This document shows, piece by piece, positions 1-10,847 of a stretch of DNA of 64,000 bases. Made by a program: the position numbers and the translations under genes. The number at the start of each line of letters is the position of its first letter. Positions within the stretch are counted from its first letter, which is position 1. Source of the stretch: Alteromonas macleodii ATCC 27126 (lineage in GTDB: Bacteria > Pseudomonadota > Gammaproteobacteria > Enterobacterales > Alteromonadaceae); the NCBI RefSeq assembly GCF_000172635.2, contig NC_018632.1, positions 2,604,001 through 2,668,000 on the forward strand. The letters are read 5' to 3'. The notes beneath the pieces were generated by a model. The model was not told the origin of the DNA and did no database searches. It saw only the letters and a list, made by a program, of their open reading frames with translations.

Positions 1-429
1 ATGACTCGGCGCATAGTCATTTTGATCAATTACTATGCACTTGGGGATCATAAACTGAGAGTCGTGTTTGTATTGCCTAGCGTCCCATTTTATTGCGCGA
101 CTAATTTTCTTGGCGTAAGGGTCGATTAGCAGTTTGTCGGTGGGTACCGCATGTAACCCTCCCTCACCGCGTTCTACGCGATAACCATAGTATTGTCCTG
201 CGCTAACGCCGCTGTAACGACCGTGCCAAACATCACCAGTTTTCTCAGGCAATGGATGCTCACTCACCGCCTCTTCTGTGTCACTATTGAAAAAACACAA
301 CACGACCGCCTTCGCATCGGGCGCGTATACGGCAAAATTACAACCGTCTTGTGTAACTGTTGCGCCAAGTGGATATGCCTTCCCCATTCCACTTTCTACA
401 ATTAGTGCGGTGTCTCGAATTTCGTTCAC
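1..429 (-). CDS. glgX: Glycogen debranching enzyme, N-terminal part (cut by window edge)
   Basis: Only the first 143 codons are inside the window; the frame is still open at base 1. The visible part is the N-terminal CBM48/isoamylase-type domain, with the family patterns YPLGAT, GCNFAVYAPDA, GDVWHGR and YGYRVERG, followed by LLIDPYAKKI. GlgX hydrolyses alpha-1,6 branches of phosphorylase-limited glycogen in the cytoplasm. A GTG start at 429 is chosen because the frame has a stop four codons upstream of it and no ATG is available; an ATT codon is the only longer alternative. It follows glgB by 47 bp on the same strand, so the two are probably co-transcribed. The catalytic domain lies outside, so intactness cannot be judged. 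Confidence 0.85.
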   Translation of the reverse strand, partial: MNEIRDTALIVESGMGKAYPLGATVTQDGCNFAVYAPDAKAVVLCFFNSDTEEAVSEHPLPEKTGDVWHGRYSGVSAGQYYGYRVERGEGGLHAVPTDKLLIDPYAKKISRAIKWDARQYKHDSQFMIPKCIVIDQNDYAPSH

Positions 430-476
430 TTCGTTCTCAATTTATCTCTTCACTGGGGCGTGTCGCCCTAGTCGGA

Positions 477-2660
477 TTAATCCACATTGGCAACATAAAA
501 TACCGTGGCTAGCGGCGGTAACGTGATTTCTGCAGAGTGAGTACGCTCATTCCAAGGTATGGTTTGCGTATTAACAGTAGAAGCAACGTCGTAGCCACTA
601 CCCCAATATGCACCATCATCAGTGTTTAGTGCTAGCGTTAGCGTGCATGCATCATCTACGCCTATTCTGAAGTTCTGACGTGGCACAGGCGTAAAATTAG
701 ATACCACATATACTTTTTGCTTCGCATCTTTTGACATGCGAACAAATGAAACCACGCTTTGGTCTGCATTATTGTGGTCGAGCCAAGCAAAGCCCCCTGG
801 TTCGTGGTCTTGCTCGTAAAGCGCTGGCGTAGACGTATAGAGGTGGTTGAGCGCCTTATAAAGCGCTTGAATGCCTTTGTGTTTTTCGTAATCGAGCAAG
901 TGCCAGTCTAAACTACTGTCATGGTTCCATTCTCGTGCCTGCGCAAGCTCGTTCCCCATAAAGTTAAGCTTCTTGCCGGGGTGACCGTACATAAAGCCCG
1001 CGTAACAACGCAGGTTAGCAGCTTGCTGCCATTCATCGCCAGGCATTTTATGCAGCATACTGCCTTTGCCGTGTACCACTTCATCGTGCGAGATAGGCAG
1101 CACAAAGTTTTCGTCAAACGCGTAAACCATGCTGAAGGTAATATCGCCATGGTGATAGTTGCGATAGGCGGGGTCTTTAGCGATGTAGTGTAATGAGTCG
1201 TGCATCCACCCCATGTTCCACTTAAAGCCAAAGCCCAAACCACCATCAAATACTGGGCGAGAAACCTTGGGAAACGACGTTGATTCTTCGGCAATTGTCA
1301 TGGCGTCTGGGAAGTGCTTGTACACTTCTTCATTCATCCATTTCAGTAAGCTGATGGCTTCGTAGTTTTCGTTGCCACCATCCACATTCGGGATCCACTC
1401 TCCGTCATTGCGTGAATAGTCGAGATAAAGCATGGATGCCACTGCATCAACCCTGAGTCCATCAACGTGAAATTTGTCTAGCCAAAACAGTGCGTTTGCA
1501 ACTAAAAACTGACGAACTGTGTCTTTGCCGAAATCGTAAATGCAAGAATTCCAATCCGGATGCCAACCTTTCCTCGGATCTTCATATTCATAAACACAAG
1601 AACCATCAAATCGCGCCAAGCCATGGCCGTCTTCCGGGAAATGTGCAGGTACCCAGTCGATAATTACGCCTATACCTGCTTGGTGAGCCTTATCAACAAA
1701 GTATTTAAATTCATCTGGGTTTCCAAATCTACTCGTTGGTGCGAACATTCCCACGGGCTGATAGCCCCATGAACCGTCGAAAGGAAACTCGGAAATAGGC
1801 AGCAATTCAACGTGAGTGTAACCCATATCGCTGACGTAGCTTATTAAGTCATCGGCCAGCGCTTTATAGGTAAGATAGCGCGCATCAGTTTCAATACCCG
1901 GGCGCTTCCAAGAGCCAAGGTGCACCTCATAAATGCTCATTGGGCTGTTGTATTTATTCCCCTTTCGCTTTTCCATCCATGCACTATCATTCCACTCATA
2001 GTTATTGTGGTTGTAAATTTTCGAAGCATGAGAAGGATACTGCTCTGCACTGAAGCCAAGTGGGTCAGCCTTGTGCGGTAGGTCGTGGCCGTGTGCATCT
2101 TTAATGTGATACTTGTAGCGCTCTCCCTCTGCGAGTTCTGGCACAAACAGTACCCAGTATCCCATAGAGGTCTTTTCCATAGGATGCGTGCGCCCATCCC
2201 ACTGATTGAAATCGCCAATGAGCGACACCGTACTCGCATTGGGCGCGAAAACGCAGAACCTGACACCTTTTATCGCATCGCCTTGTGATGAAGTGAGTGT
2301 TAAAAGTTGCGCGCCCGCTTGCTCATACAAGTTTGAAGGCTTGCTATCGATGTAGTGTACCGCATGATACGCCTGCTCGGAGAATTGATAAGGATCGATA
2401 TAGCCCTTATCGTCATTCAAGCCTTCGGCGATAACGCGATAAACCTCACCCTGATATTCTTTAGGCAGTGGTGTTTCAAAAAGACCATTTTTGGAGGTAA
2501 CGGTTACATTTGCTAGCGCTGCATTCTCCCATTCAATCGTTATCTTGCTGACATTAGGACGCCAAACGCGAAGTACCGACTTCTGCTGATTTTTAACTAC
2601 ACCTAAATGGGAAAACGGCTGAGAACATAATACCTGTTCAAACTGCTGCGCTAATTGCAT
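477..2660 (-). CDS. glgB: 1,4-alpha-glucan branching enzyme GlgB
   Basis: 727 residues, full family length. It makes alpha-1,6 branches in glycogen by transferring a cut alpha-1,4 chain. An N1 domain (about 1-115) is followed by CBM48 (about 130-225, FCVFAPNASTVSLIGDFNQW) and a GH13 barrel. The catalytic triad is visible: nucleophile Asp405 in VDGLRVDAVASM, acid/base Glu458 in IAEES, and Asp526 in PISHDEVVHG, matching E. coli numbering. The SD AGGAG lies 6 nt before the ATG. It lies between malQ and glgX on the minus strand. Just upstream is an intrinsic terminator and two hairpins (separate entries), so expression may depend on read-through. Confidence 0.97.
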   Translation of the reverse strand: MQLAQQFEQVLCSQPFSHLGVVKNQQKSVLRVWRPNVSKITIEWENAALANVTVTSKNGLFETPLPKEYQGEVYRVIAEGLNDDKGYIDPYQFSEQAYHAVHYIDSKPSNLYEQAGAQLLTLTSSQGDAIKGVRFCVFAPNASTVSLIGDFNQWDGRTHPMEKTSMGYWVLFVPELAEGERYKYHIKDAHGHDLPHKADPLGFSAEQYPSHASKIYNHNNYEWNDSAWMEKRKGNKYNSPMSIYEVHLGSWKRPGIETDARYLTYKALADDLISYVSDMGYTHVELLPISEFPFDGSWGYQPVGMFAPTSRFGNPDEFKYFVDKAHQAGIGVIIDWVPAHFPEDGHGLARFDGSCVYEYEDPRKGWHPDWNSCIYDFGKDTVRQFLVANALFWLDKFHVDGLRVDAVASMLYLDYSRNDGEWIPNVDGGNENYEAISLLKWMNEEVYKHFPDAMTIAEESTSFPKVSRPVFDGGLGFGFKWNMGWMHDSLHYIAKDPAYRNYHHGDITFSMVYAFDENFVLPISHDEVVHGKGSMLHKMPGDEWQQAANLRCYAGFMYGHPGKKLNFMGNELAQAREWNHDSSLDWHLLDYEKHKGIQALYKALNHLYTSTPALYEQDHEPGGFAWLDHNNADQSVVSFVRMSKDAKQKVYVVSNFTPVPRQNFRIGVDDACTLTLALNTDDGAYWGSGYDVASTVNTQTIPWNERTHSAEITLPPLATVFYVANVD

Positions 2661-2674
2661 TCGCTACTCCTAGT

Positions 2675-2697
2675 AAAAACCCGCATGGCAGCGGGTT
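2675..2697 (-). terminator. Intrinsic terminator in the glgB leader
   Basis: Read on the minus strand, a 7-bp stem AACCCGC / GCGGGTT with a 6-nt loop runs straight into five T. The T run ends about 14 nt before the glgB ATG and just before its SD. It either ends malQ transcripts or acts as an attenuator for glgB. A glgB promoter would hardly fit between it and the ATG. Confidence 0.75.
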
Positions 2698-2705
2698 GAA
2701 TTGTG

Positions 2706-2758
2706 AGCTTAAATGCGTTGTATACATTTAAGCTCTATCAAGTACCGTCTTGGTACTT
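2706..2758 (-). other. Two hairpins in the malQ-glgB spacer
   Basis: Two perfect inverted repeats lie side by side: AGCTTAAATG/CATTTAAGCT (10 bp, 9-nt loop, 2706-2734) and AAGTACC/GGTACTT (7 bp, 5-nt loop, 2740-2758). With the terminator at 2675-2697 they make a three-hairpin leader upstream of glgB. They could be RNA-processing or stability elements, or part of a read-through control; neither hairpin has its own T tract in the minus direction. Confidence 0.6.
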
Positions 2759-2818
2759 TATCTTACTCGTTTAAGTTACCCAGGCAACCGCCTATGATCA
2801 TTTCTTTGATAATGGCAA

Positions 2819-5017
2819 TTAACCCTGACTTGCTTGCTTTCTGGCATGAGTAAGTTTAGACGCCAACTCATTTATATCATGTCTATCGAACATCGACTCG
2901 ATATTCTCTGTGAGTTTTCTTCGCCAGTTTGGATACTCGTCAAAAGTACCAGGAATATTGACCGGCTTATCCATTTCTAACCAGTCTTCCAATTGCAGGC
3001 TCAATAATGCGCTCGAGCCACCTGCCATGTGCACCTGCATACCGTTATTCAGTTCGCGATTCATACCCGTATGATTAACATCGCGGCCTACATTGTCGCC
3101 AATTGAACCGTGGCCGTGCAACGTATCAAGTATCGCCTGTTTATTTTCATGACGATCCGCATAAAGCGTTTGAAGGATTTCTTCTGTTGGATAAAGCCCT
3201 ATTTCTTTGCCTAGCTCTAAATCTAAACAGTGCCAGTAACCAATCAGCGTTGGCATATCGTGAGTAGTCAACGTTGACATAGACTGAACAGGGTAATGAC
3301 TAGGTGAGAAGAAACCGCCGTCTTCCGCTTGTTCGAAGAAAAATACACGGTATGAGTACACGCCATTATCAGCAAGCTTGCTGCGAATTTCTTCTGGTAC
3401 AGTACCCAAGTCTTCACCAATAACCAGGCTCTGATTGCGGTGACTTTCTAGCGCTAGAATACCGAGTAAATCGTCTACAGGATAATAAACATAGCCGCCA
3501 TCTTTAGCGTTATCGCCTTTCACAACCCACCATAAACGCAGCAACGCCATGACGTGATCGATACGCAATGAGCCTGACGACGCCATGTTAGACGCAAACA
3601 AGTCAATAATAGGTTGGTAACCCTGTTCATACAGCTTACGAGGGTCCATAGGCGGCAGCCCCCAGTTCTGGCCTAGTGGACCTAAGATATCCGGTGGAGC
3701 ACCTACGCTTGCGCCTGTGCAGTATAGGTCTTTGTTACCCCAAATTTCTGCACTGCCTTCACTAACGCCTACCGCCAAGTCCCGATAAAGACCAATGGTC
3801 ATGCCTGCATCAGTAGCTTTGTTGCTTGCAAGCTCAAGCTGTTGGGCGGCAATCCACTGTAGGAACAAGTAAAATTTGACGTCTTGTTCGTTTGCACTCT
3901 TAAACTTAGCCACGGCTGGGTTGTAATAGTCTTTGTATTCTTGTGGGAATACCGGCCATCCCCAGCTGTCTTTACCTTCAGCTTTTAGGTGCGATTGCAG
4001 GGCGTCGTACACCGCTAACATATCTAAGCTTTCACCGCCCGCTTCTACGAAGGCTTTAAACGCTTTATTTTGCTTTGTGCTTTTACGAAGGTATTTGGCA
4101 TCGTAAACATCAAATACTGCTTTAAGCGCAGCCAATTTCACATGGGCGACTGCCTCGTAGTCTACATGTTCTACGTTACGTGCATGTTCAAGCGTGGCTT
4201 TAAACTCATCACTGCGCACTACCGCTTGTACTGATGCATCGTCATACCCGTCAATGGCAGTCACATCGATATACAAATAATTAAGCCAGCGACGTGAGCT
4301 TGGTCCATAAGGCGAGCACGCGTTGGGATTTGCGGGGTAAAGCGCATGAATAGGATTGAGTCCGATAAAGTCTGCGCCCACACCAGCGGCTTTTTCAATA
4401 AGCAGAGCTAAATCAGAAAAATCACCAATACCCCAGTTCTTTTCACTGCGAACGCAGTAAAGTTGAACGCTTAAGCCCCATATTTTTTTGCCTTCTTTAA
4501 TTTCGTTTGGCGTGTAGCACGCTTCTGGTGCCACAATTAAGCGAGAACGCGCAAACTCATCGTCATCAGCGCTTAAGGCTACATCGTGATAACCAAGGGG
4601 CAAATCCAAAGGCAGTGTTACTACGTATTCATGAAACTCTACATCGTCGATATGCGCCATCGTCGTCATTTCTTGGTCAACTGGCGTAAATTGATGAGTG
4701 AGCACGTCACCATTTTCACAGGTGACCGTGAGCGTGTGATCATCGTTCACTAACTCGATAGGCAAACGAACAGCTAGATTAATTTCTTGGGTATTGCGAA
4801 CCACTTGAACAGGATTTAACGGCGACAACCATACCGACTTTATATCTTGTGTAATTTGTGACTGAATTTTTTCATCACTGCTGGTGTCATAGCCAAGTGT
4901 GTTAAGCAGTTTTGCTTTACTTGATTCTGCGATGGTTGCTGGCTTTCCCCATGCGTCGACGTATTGGGTTTCAATTCCCCGCATTTCAACCAGTTGTTGC
5001 AGAAGTTGTTGTGTCAT
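2819..5017 (-). CDS. malQ: 4-alpha-glucanotransferase (amylomaltase) MalQ
   Basis: 732 residues. It disproportionates maltodextrins in the cytoplasm, feeding glucose to glucokinase and longer dextrins to phosphorylase. The GH77 core carries Asp487 (SLRIDHVMALLRLWW), Glu535 (VIGEDLGTVP) and Asp587 (TTHDMPT), the expected triad, plus the NPNACSPYGPSSRRWLN substrate loop near 230-246. The N-terminal about 170 residues are the extra beta domain of MalQ-type enzymes. It is divergent from gapA, with 235 bp between them, and transcribed toward glgB and glgX. No MalT-like site was recognised upstream. Confidence 0.96.
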   Translation of the reverse strand: MTQQLLQQLVEMRGIETQYVDAWGKPATIAESSKAKLLNTLGYDTSSDEKIQSQITQDIKSVWLSPLNPVQVVRNTQEINLAVRLPIELVNDDHTLTVTCENGDVLTHQFTPVDQEMTTMAHIDDVEFHEYVVTLPLDLPLGYHDVALSADDDEFARSRLIVAPEACYTPNEIKEGKKIWGLSVQLYCVRSEKNWGIGDFSDLALLIEKAAGVGADFIGLNPIHALYPANPNACSPYGPSSRRWLNYLYIDVTAIDGYDDASVQAVVRSDEFKATLEHARNVEHVDYEAVAHVKLAALKAVFDVYDAKYLRKSTKQNKAFKAFVEAGGESLDMLAVYDALQSHLKAEGKDSWGWPVFPQEYKDYYNPAVAKFKSANEQDVKFYLFLQWIAAQQLELASNKATDAGMTIGLYRDLAVGVSEGSAEIWGNKDLYCTGASVGAPPDILGPLGQNWGLPPMDPRKLYEQGYQPIIDLFASNMASSGSLRIDHVMALLRLWWVVKGDNAKDGGYVYYPVDDLLGILALESHRNQSLVIGEDLGTVPEEIRSKLADNGVYSYRVFFFEQAEDGGFFSPSHYPVQSMSTLTTHDMPTLIGYWHCLDLELGKEIGLYPTEEILQTLYADRHENKQAILDTLHGHGSIGDNVGRDVNHTGMNRELNNGMQVHMAGGSSALLSLQLEDWLEMDKPVNIPGTFDEYPNWRRKLTENIESMFDRHDINELASKLTHARKQASQG

Positions 5018-5211
5018 GGTGTGTCATTCCTGTTATTCGGTAAAAGACGCAAAGCAAATTAAGCATAGTGCGTCTACAAACAAATTTTTAACATTATTCT
5101 AGAAACAAGGGCTTGGCGATATCTGAATACGATTGCAATAGCACTTATTCGTAATTTTGCAACACTTTGGCTTTTTATTTTGCTAATTATGGCATTTTGA
5201 TCCATACTTTA

Positions 5212-5226
5212 CGTAATTTATTTTCA
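5212..5226 (-). promoter_or_regulatory. Possible HexR box upstream of gapA
   Basis: The minus strand reads TGAAAATAAATTACG, which matches about 12 of 15 positions of the HexR palindrome TGTAATTAAATTACA. It lies 26-40 bp before the gapA start. gapA is a known HexR regulon member in Shewanella and relatives; the site here is weaker than those at zwf and pykA. Confidence 0.5.
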
Positions 5227-5240
5227 TTTTATTTAAATAA

Positions 5241-6248
<1,008 letters not shown>

Positions 6249-6306
6249 TTAACGGTATTAAGCAAAAATAGTTAAACTATTCACGCTAAAGTTGAGTTAA
6301 TCTAAA

Positions 6307-6336
6307 GGTGTAAACACGGCGTTTGCACCTTTTTTG
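6307..6336 (+). terminator. Intrinsic terminator of gapA
   Basis: Stem GGTGTAAAC / GTTTGCACC (one G-U pair), loop ACGGC, followed by a T-rich tract. It starts 59 bp after the gapA stop. Confidence 0.85.
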
Positions 6337-6436
6337 TTTTTCGTGGTCGTAAACACGCATAATAACGATATTCCAGCGACATACGCTTTCCCGTCGCTTA
6401 CCCTTTGTTGTTTTCTTATTAGTCCAAGGAGGGCTT

Positions 6437-7288
6437 ATGCCACCTGTGAGTTCAGTTACCGTTAGTGAGTCTAATGGACTTACCTTTTTAGACGTAGATA
6501 ATGCGTTTGCCTCTGCGCGTATTAGCCTATTTGGCGGTCATATCTTGTCATATGTGCCTAAAAGCGATGGCAGAGAGCGTCTTTGGGTAAGCCCCCATGC
6601 TTACTTGAACGGAGAGCGACCTATTCGCGGTGGTATTCCGGTGTGCTGGCCTTGGTTTAGCGATGATCACGGTCGAGAAAAAGGTGCCCTCCCCGCTCAC
6701 GGCTTTTTGAGAACACAAGTGTGGAAGCTGATTCATTCAGAAGATACAGAAAGCGGAACAACGATTACGCTTTCGCCAAGCTTTACCCGAGCTGAAGGGT
6801 TTGAGAACGATTGTAACGTGACCATGGTAATTACAGTTGGTGAGACGATGGACGTCGCGCTAACTACAGAAAATACGGGTGTTGTACCATTCGAATTTAA
6901 CTGTGCGCTACATACATATTTCCACGTTGACCACATTCAACATACCCAAATAACTGGAATTGAAGGCCAATATAAAGACAAACTTGACGACTGGGGATTA
7001 AAGACGACACCGAGTCCTTACACCATCACAGGCGAAACGGATCGCATTCATGTTGCGCCGATTAAAACGGCAGAAATTGAAGTCGAAGGCAACGCGTTCA
7101 CGGAAGTGGTATCCGACGGCAATGACTCTTTGGTAGTGTGGAACCCGTGGTTAGGCGCAGCGTCTATTTCAGACATGGACCCATTTGGCTATAAGCATAT
7201 GTTGTGCGTAGAAACATCGCTAACTCAGGGAAAGACACTGTCCCCCGGTGCTAGCCACACACTGAAACAATCTATTGTTCCGAAGTAA
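6437..7288 (+). CDS. D-hexose-6-phosphate mutarotase, YeaD family
   Basis: 283 residues of the aldose-1-epimerase superfamily, YeaD branch, which interconverts alpha and beta anomers of glucose-6-phosphate. Seen: FGGHILSYVPK, then RPIRGGIPVCWPWFSD (family hallmark), the histidine of AHGFLR, and ALHTYFHV with the second active-site His. The SD AAGGAGG lies 5-6 nt before the ATG. Located between gapA and the zwf-eda operon, it fits a role in delivering the beta-anomer to G6P dehydrogenase. A bidirectional terminator separates it from eda, which converges on it. Confidence 0.9.
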   Translation: MPPVSSVTVSESNGLTFLDVDNAFASARISLFGGHILSYVPKSDGRERLWVSPHAYLNGERPIRGGIPVCWPWFSDDHGREKGALPAHGFLRTQVWKLIHSEDTESGTTITLSPSFTRAEGFENDCNVTMVITVGETMDVALTTENTGVVPFEFNCALHTYFHVDHIQHTQITGIEGQYKDKLDDWGLKTTPSPYTITGETDRIHVAPIKTAEIEVEGNAFTEVVSDGNDSLVVWNPWLGAASISDMDPFGYKHMLCVETSLTQGKTLSPGASHTLKQSIVPK

Positions 7289-7362
7289 ATTATTTGAAGT
7301 GCAAGCGCAATTTCGCTGACACTTCGGAAGGTAGACAGTCGCAGTTCACGATCAAGAGATAT

Positions 7363-7392
7363 AAAAAAACCTGCCAATGAGCAGGTTTTTTC
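7363..7392. terminator. Bidirectional terminator between the YeaD-like gene and eda
   Basis: A run of A, stem AACCTGC / GCAGGTT with loop CAATGA, then a run of T. It serves both the plus-strand mutarotase gene and the minus-strand zwf-eda operon. Confidence 0.9.
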
Positions 7393-7410
7393 ATTTAAAG
7401 GTTCAGCAAA

Positions 7411-8055
7411 TTACTGTTTAGCACCCGCAACAGCTTCTTTTGCTAGCTGCGTAATACGCGCCCAGTCACCTGATTCAATTGCGTCGTCAGGGGCAAGCCA
7501 CGAACCACCTACACATTTAACGTTGTTAAGCGCTAAATAGTCATTGTAGTTGTTTGGGCCAATGCCACCCGTTGGGCAAAACGTCACATCAGGGAAAGGA
7601 CCACTGATTGACTTAATGGCTTTAACGCCACCTGAAGCCTCTGCTGGGAAGAATTTCATGTGGGTATAACCCGCATCTTTACCCTTCATCAAATCAGAAG
7701 TTGAAGAGATACCAGGGATAAGTGGAATTTCTGAATCCATACCCGCTTTTAGCAAATCAGCCGTCATACCTGGGCTAATTGCGAACTTAGCGCCAGCTTC
7801 AACTACCGCTTTAAGCTGCTGGGCGTTAGTCACGGTTCCAGCACCAATTAGCGAGTCAGGCACTTCTTGTGCAATTCGCTTAATCACGTCAATAGCAGCA
7901 GGGGTACGTAGCGTTACTTCTAGTACTTTAATACCACCTTCCATCAGCGCTTTTGCCAGAGGAACCGCTTTTTCTACGTCATTGATTACCAAAACAGGTA
8001 CAACTGGACCGGCCGCAAAAATTTCCTCTGGAGAGTATTTCCATTTCGTTGTCAT
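7411..8055 (-). CDS. eda: KDPG aldolase (2-keto-3-deoxy-6-phosphogluconate aldolase)
   Basis: 214 residues. It splits KDPG to pyruvate and glyceraldehyde-3-phosphate. The Schiff-base Lys134 lies in [13 protein letters not shown]; Glu46 lies in VLEVTLRTP, and GAGTV (71-75) and FCPTGGIG are the phosphate-binding segments. It is the last gene of zwf-pgl-edd-glk-eda, beginning 3 bp after the glk stop. A second, more distant copy lies in the galacturonate operon at 41,283. Confidence 0.97.
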   Translation of the reverse strand: MTTKWKYSPEEIFAAGPVVPVLVINDVEKAVPLAKALMEGGIKVLEVTLRTPAAIDVIKRIAQEVPDSLIGAGTVTNAQQLKAVVEAGAKFAISPGMTADLLKAGMDSEIPLIPGISSTSDLMKGKDAGYTHMKFFPAEASGGVKAIKSISGPFPDVTFCPTGGIGPNNYNDYLALNNVKCVGGSWLAPDDAIESGDWARITQLAKEAVAGAKQ

Positions 8056-8058
8056 AAT

Positions 8059-9012
8059 TTAGCTCGCTGTATTTTGATTCAGATATGCAGCCGCACCCAA
8101 TAAACCATGATCAGGTTCTGCAATTAAATAGGTGGGAATGTCTTTCACGTAGTGCTTCATTTGCCCTTTCGCTTCAAAACGCGCTCTAAAATCGCTATTT
8201 TGAATAAATTCAGGGAAACGGTTAGCAATGCCACCACCAATGAAAATGCCGCCCGTGGTTGCCATGTTAAGTGCTAAATTACCCGCAAAGCTTCCCATAA
8301 TTCGGCAGAATTGGGTAAGCGTCGCTTCAGCAATTTTACAGGTACCGTTCAGCGCAGCGTCAGTGATTTGAGCCGGCTCGGTAAATACAACTGGTGCTGA
8401 TGCGTGGTTTGCTAGCGCGGTGTAAATATTATGCAGACCGCGTCCAGACATTACTTCTTCAGCAGAAGCACGTCCTAAGGTAGATTGAAGGTGACGCCAT
8501 ACGACAACATCGGTTTCATCTACCGGTGCAAAGTCTACATGACCACCTTCACCGTCCAGCGTCTGCCAGCCAGTTGAGGTCATTGTAATATGCTCAACAC
8601 CCAATCCTGTACCAGGTCCAAAAACAGCGATATTGCCATTTTCTTTCGCAGTGCCTTCGCCAATTTGTACCACTTGCTCTTCGCCCAATACAGGCAAAGA
8701 GTGCGCTACGGCAGTGAAGTCATTGATAACGAACAACGCGTCTAGTTTAAGCTGAGAGCGAAGTGCATTTTGAGAAAATGCCCAGCTGTGATTCGTCATC
8801 TCGACTTGATCGCCCAATACTGGACATGCAATTGCAATACAACCTTGCGAAAAGCTGTATTCCGGCATGTCGCTAAAGTACTGCGCGATAGCGAGGTCGA
8901 TGCTGGCGAAATCATTACACATGTATTTTTTGATGTCGGCTACACCTGACTCGGTTACCCTTGCAACACGAATATTCGTACCGCCAACATCAGCCACAAA
9001 CTTCTGGCTCAT
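8059..9012 (-). CDS. glk: Glucokinase
   Basis: 317 residues, proteobacterial Glk family (ROK-like fold), which phosphorylates glucose with ATP. Seen: FVADVGGTNIRVARV (phosphate-binding loop near the N-terminus), FVINDFTAVAHSLP (catalytic Asp), FGPGTGLGVEHI and LDGEGGHVDFAP. The start MSQKFV is chosen because its ATG overlaps the edd stop as TAATG; a longer in-frame start 33 bp upstream would lie inside edd. The coupling suggests translational linkage in the Entner-Doudoroff operon. Confidence 0.95.
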   Translation of the reverse strand: MSQKFVADVGGTNIRVARVTESGVADIKKYMCNDFASIDLAIAQYFSDMPEYSFSQGCIAIACPVLGDQVEMTNHSWAFSQNALRSQLKLDALFVINDFTAVAHSLPVLGEEQVVQIGEGTAKENGNIAVFGPGTGLGVEHITMTSTGWQTLDGEGGHVDFAPVDETDVVVWRHLQSTLGRASAEEVMSGRGLHNIYTALANHASAPVVFTEPAQITDAALNGTCKIAEATLTQFCRIMGSFAGNLALNMATTGGIFIGGGIANRFPEFIQNSDFRARFEAKGQMKHYVKDIPTYLIAEPDHGLLGAAAYLNQNTAS

Positions 9013-10838
9013 TATGCTTGCTCCTGCGTGTAAAACAGTGAACATGCACCCTCTTCTGCACCCGTCAGAATAGCGCGCATACCCGCAAACATTTCACGTC
9101 CCATTCCAACGTGATGCTTAGCTAAGTTCGCTGGCGCTGCTTCACGTGCAGCCAGTGTTTCATCGTCCACATGCAGTGTTAGTGCACCAGTTTGTGTGTT
9201 TAGCTCAATAATGTCGCCCTCTTGCACTTTAGCAAGTAGACCGCCTTTATAAGCTTCTGGAGTCACGTGGATAGCTGCAGGAACTTTACCTGATGCACCA
9301 GACATACGACCGTCAGTAACTAGCGCCACTTTAAAGCCGCGATCTTGAAGCACCCCAAGAGGTGGCGTTAAGCGGTGAAGTTCTGGCATACCAATCGCTG
9401 AAGGACCTTGGAAGCGAACAACTACAATGCAGTCTTTGTCTAGCTTGCCAGACTTAAACGCGTCATCGAGTTCAAACTGGTCTTCAAACACAACCGCTGG
9501 AGCTTTGATATTACAGTGAGGCGTGCGAAGTGCTGAGGTTTTAATAACGCCACGACCAAGATTGCCGTCAAGTACACTCAAACCACCATCTGGCTTAAAC
9601 GGTGCGTCAACAGTTGCTAGCACTTCTTTATCAAGGGATTCAGTCGGGCCGTCTCGCCATTCTAATTCGCCGTCTTTAAGCACAGGCTCTTTAGTGTAGA
9701 AGTCTAAGCCTTCACCACAAATGGTCTTAACATCGTTATGTAGTAGACCCGCATCAAGCAACTGTCTAATTAGCAATGACATACCACCTGCTGCAACAAA
9801 GTGGTTAATGTCAGCTGAGCCATTCGGGTAAATGCGAGTAAGAAGAGGCACAGCATTAGAGATATCTGAGAAGTCGTCCCAATTTACGATGTAACCTGCA
9901 GCGCGAGCTACCGCAATAAGGTGCATGGTGTGGTTAGTAGAACCACCCGTAGCAAGAAGACCTACAAGGCCGTTCACAATGGCTTTTGCATCTACAATGT
10001 GACCAATTGGCGTATAGTTGTCGCCAAGGTCAGTTAAGCGTGTTGCTTGAACCGCAGCCGCTTTTGTTAGCGCATCGCGCAAAGGTGTGCCCGGATTAAC
10101 AAACGACGAACCCGGAAGGTGCAAGCCCATCATTTCAACCACTAGCTGATTCGAGTTTGCCGTTCCATAGAACGTACAGGTACCCGCAGAGTGGTAAGAT
10201 TGAGATTCAGCTTCAAGCAACGCGTCACGCCCTACTTTACCTTCGGCAAATTCTTGACGAACACGGGCTTTTTCTTTGTTTGGAAGACCCGATGGCATTG
10301 GACCGGCTGGCACAAAAACGGTTGGCAAATGACCAAACGTTAGTGCGCCCATTAGTAGCCCAGGAACGATTTTGTCGCAGATACCTAGCATCAGTGCGCT
10401 ATCGAACATGTTGTGAGAAAGCGCAATGGCAGCCCCCTGAGCAATGTTATCACGGCTCATTAGGCTTAAGTCCATGCCAGACTGGCCTTGTGTAACACCA
10501 TCACACATAGCAGGTACGCCACCTGCGAACTGGGCTACGCTGCCTACCTCTTTCACTGCATCCTTAATGAGCGCAGGATACGTCTCGTAAGGCTGGTGCG
10601 CTGAAAGCATATCGTTATACGCAGACACAATTGCCACGTTGGCTTTGGTCATTGAACGAAGATCTGATTTTTCGCTTGTTCCACATGCTGCAAAGCCGTG
10701 AGCAAGGTTACCGCATGACAACACACCACGGTGTGGTCCTTGACGTCGTGCACTCTCAATTTTTTCTAGATACGCCTTACGCGTTTCTTTACTACGCTCG
10801 ATAATTCGTTGCGTAACTTCAGCAATTTTTGGATTCAT
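9012..10838 (-). CDS. edd: 6-phosphogluconate dehydratase
   Basis: 608 residues of the IlvD/Edd family. It converts 6-phosphogluconate to KDPG, using an iron-sulfur cluster. The likely cluster cysteines are Cys154 ([10 protein letters not shown]) and Cys221 ([15 protein letters not shown]), with Cys112 nearby in [13 protein letters not shown]. The C-terminal swivelling domain has [17 protein letters not shown]. It follows pgl by 9 bp and overlaps glk by one base. Confidence 0.97.
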   Translation of the reverse strand: MNPKIAEVTQRIIERSKETRKAYLEKIESARRQGPHRGVLSCGNLAHGFAACGTSEKSDLRSMTKANVAIVSAYNDMLSAHQPYETYPALIKDAVKEVGSVAQFAGGVPAMCDGVTQGQSGMDLSLMSRDNIAQGAAIALSHNMFDSALMLGICDKIVPGLLMGALTFGHLPTVFVPAGPMPSGLPNKEKARVRQEFAEGKVGRDALLEAESQSYHSAGTCTFYGTANSNQLVVEMMGLHLPGSSFVNPGTPLRDALTKAAAVQATRLTDLGDNYTPIGHIVDAKAIVNGLVGLLATGGSTNHTMHLIAVARAAGYIVNWDDFSDISNAVPLLTRIYPNGSADINHFVAAGGMSLLIRQLLDAGLLHNDVKTICGEGLDFYTKEPVLKDGELEWRDGPTESLDKEVLATVDAPFKPDGGLSVLDGNLGRGVIKTSALRTPHCNIKAPAVVFEDQFELDDAFKSGKLDKDCIVVVRFQGPSAIGMPELHRLTPPLGVLQDRGFKVALVTDGRMSGASGKVPAAIHVTPEAYKGGLLAKVQEGDIIELNTQTGALTLHVDDETLAAREAAPANLAKHHVGMGREMFAGMRAILTGAEEGACSLFYTQEQA

Positions 10839-10847
10839 GTTTGTCTC

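Noticed and set aside
8059..9045. Longer glk start at 9045
   Set aside because: It would overlap edd by 34 bases; the TAATG overlap at 9012 gives the normal Glk length.
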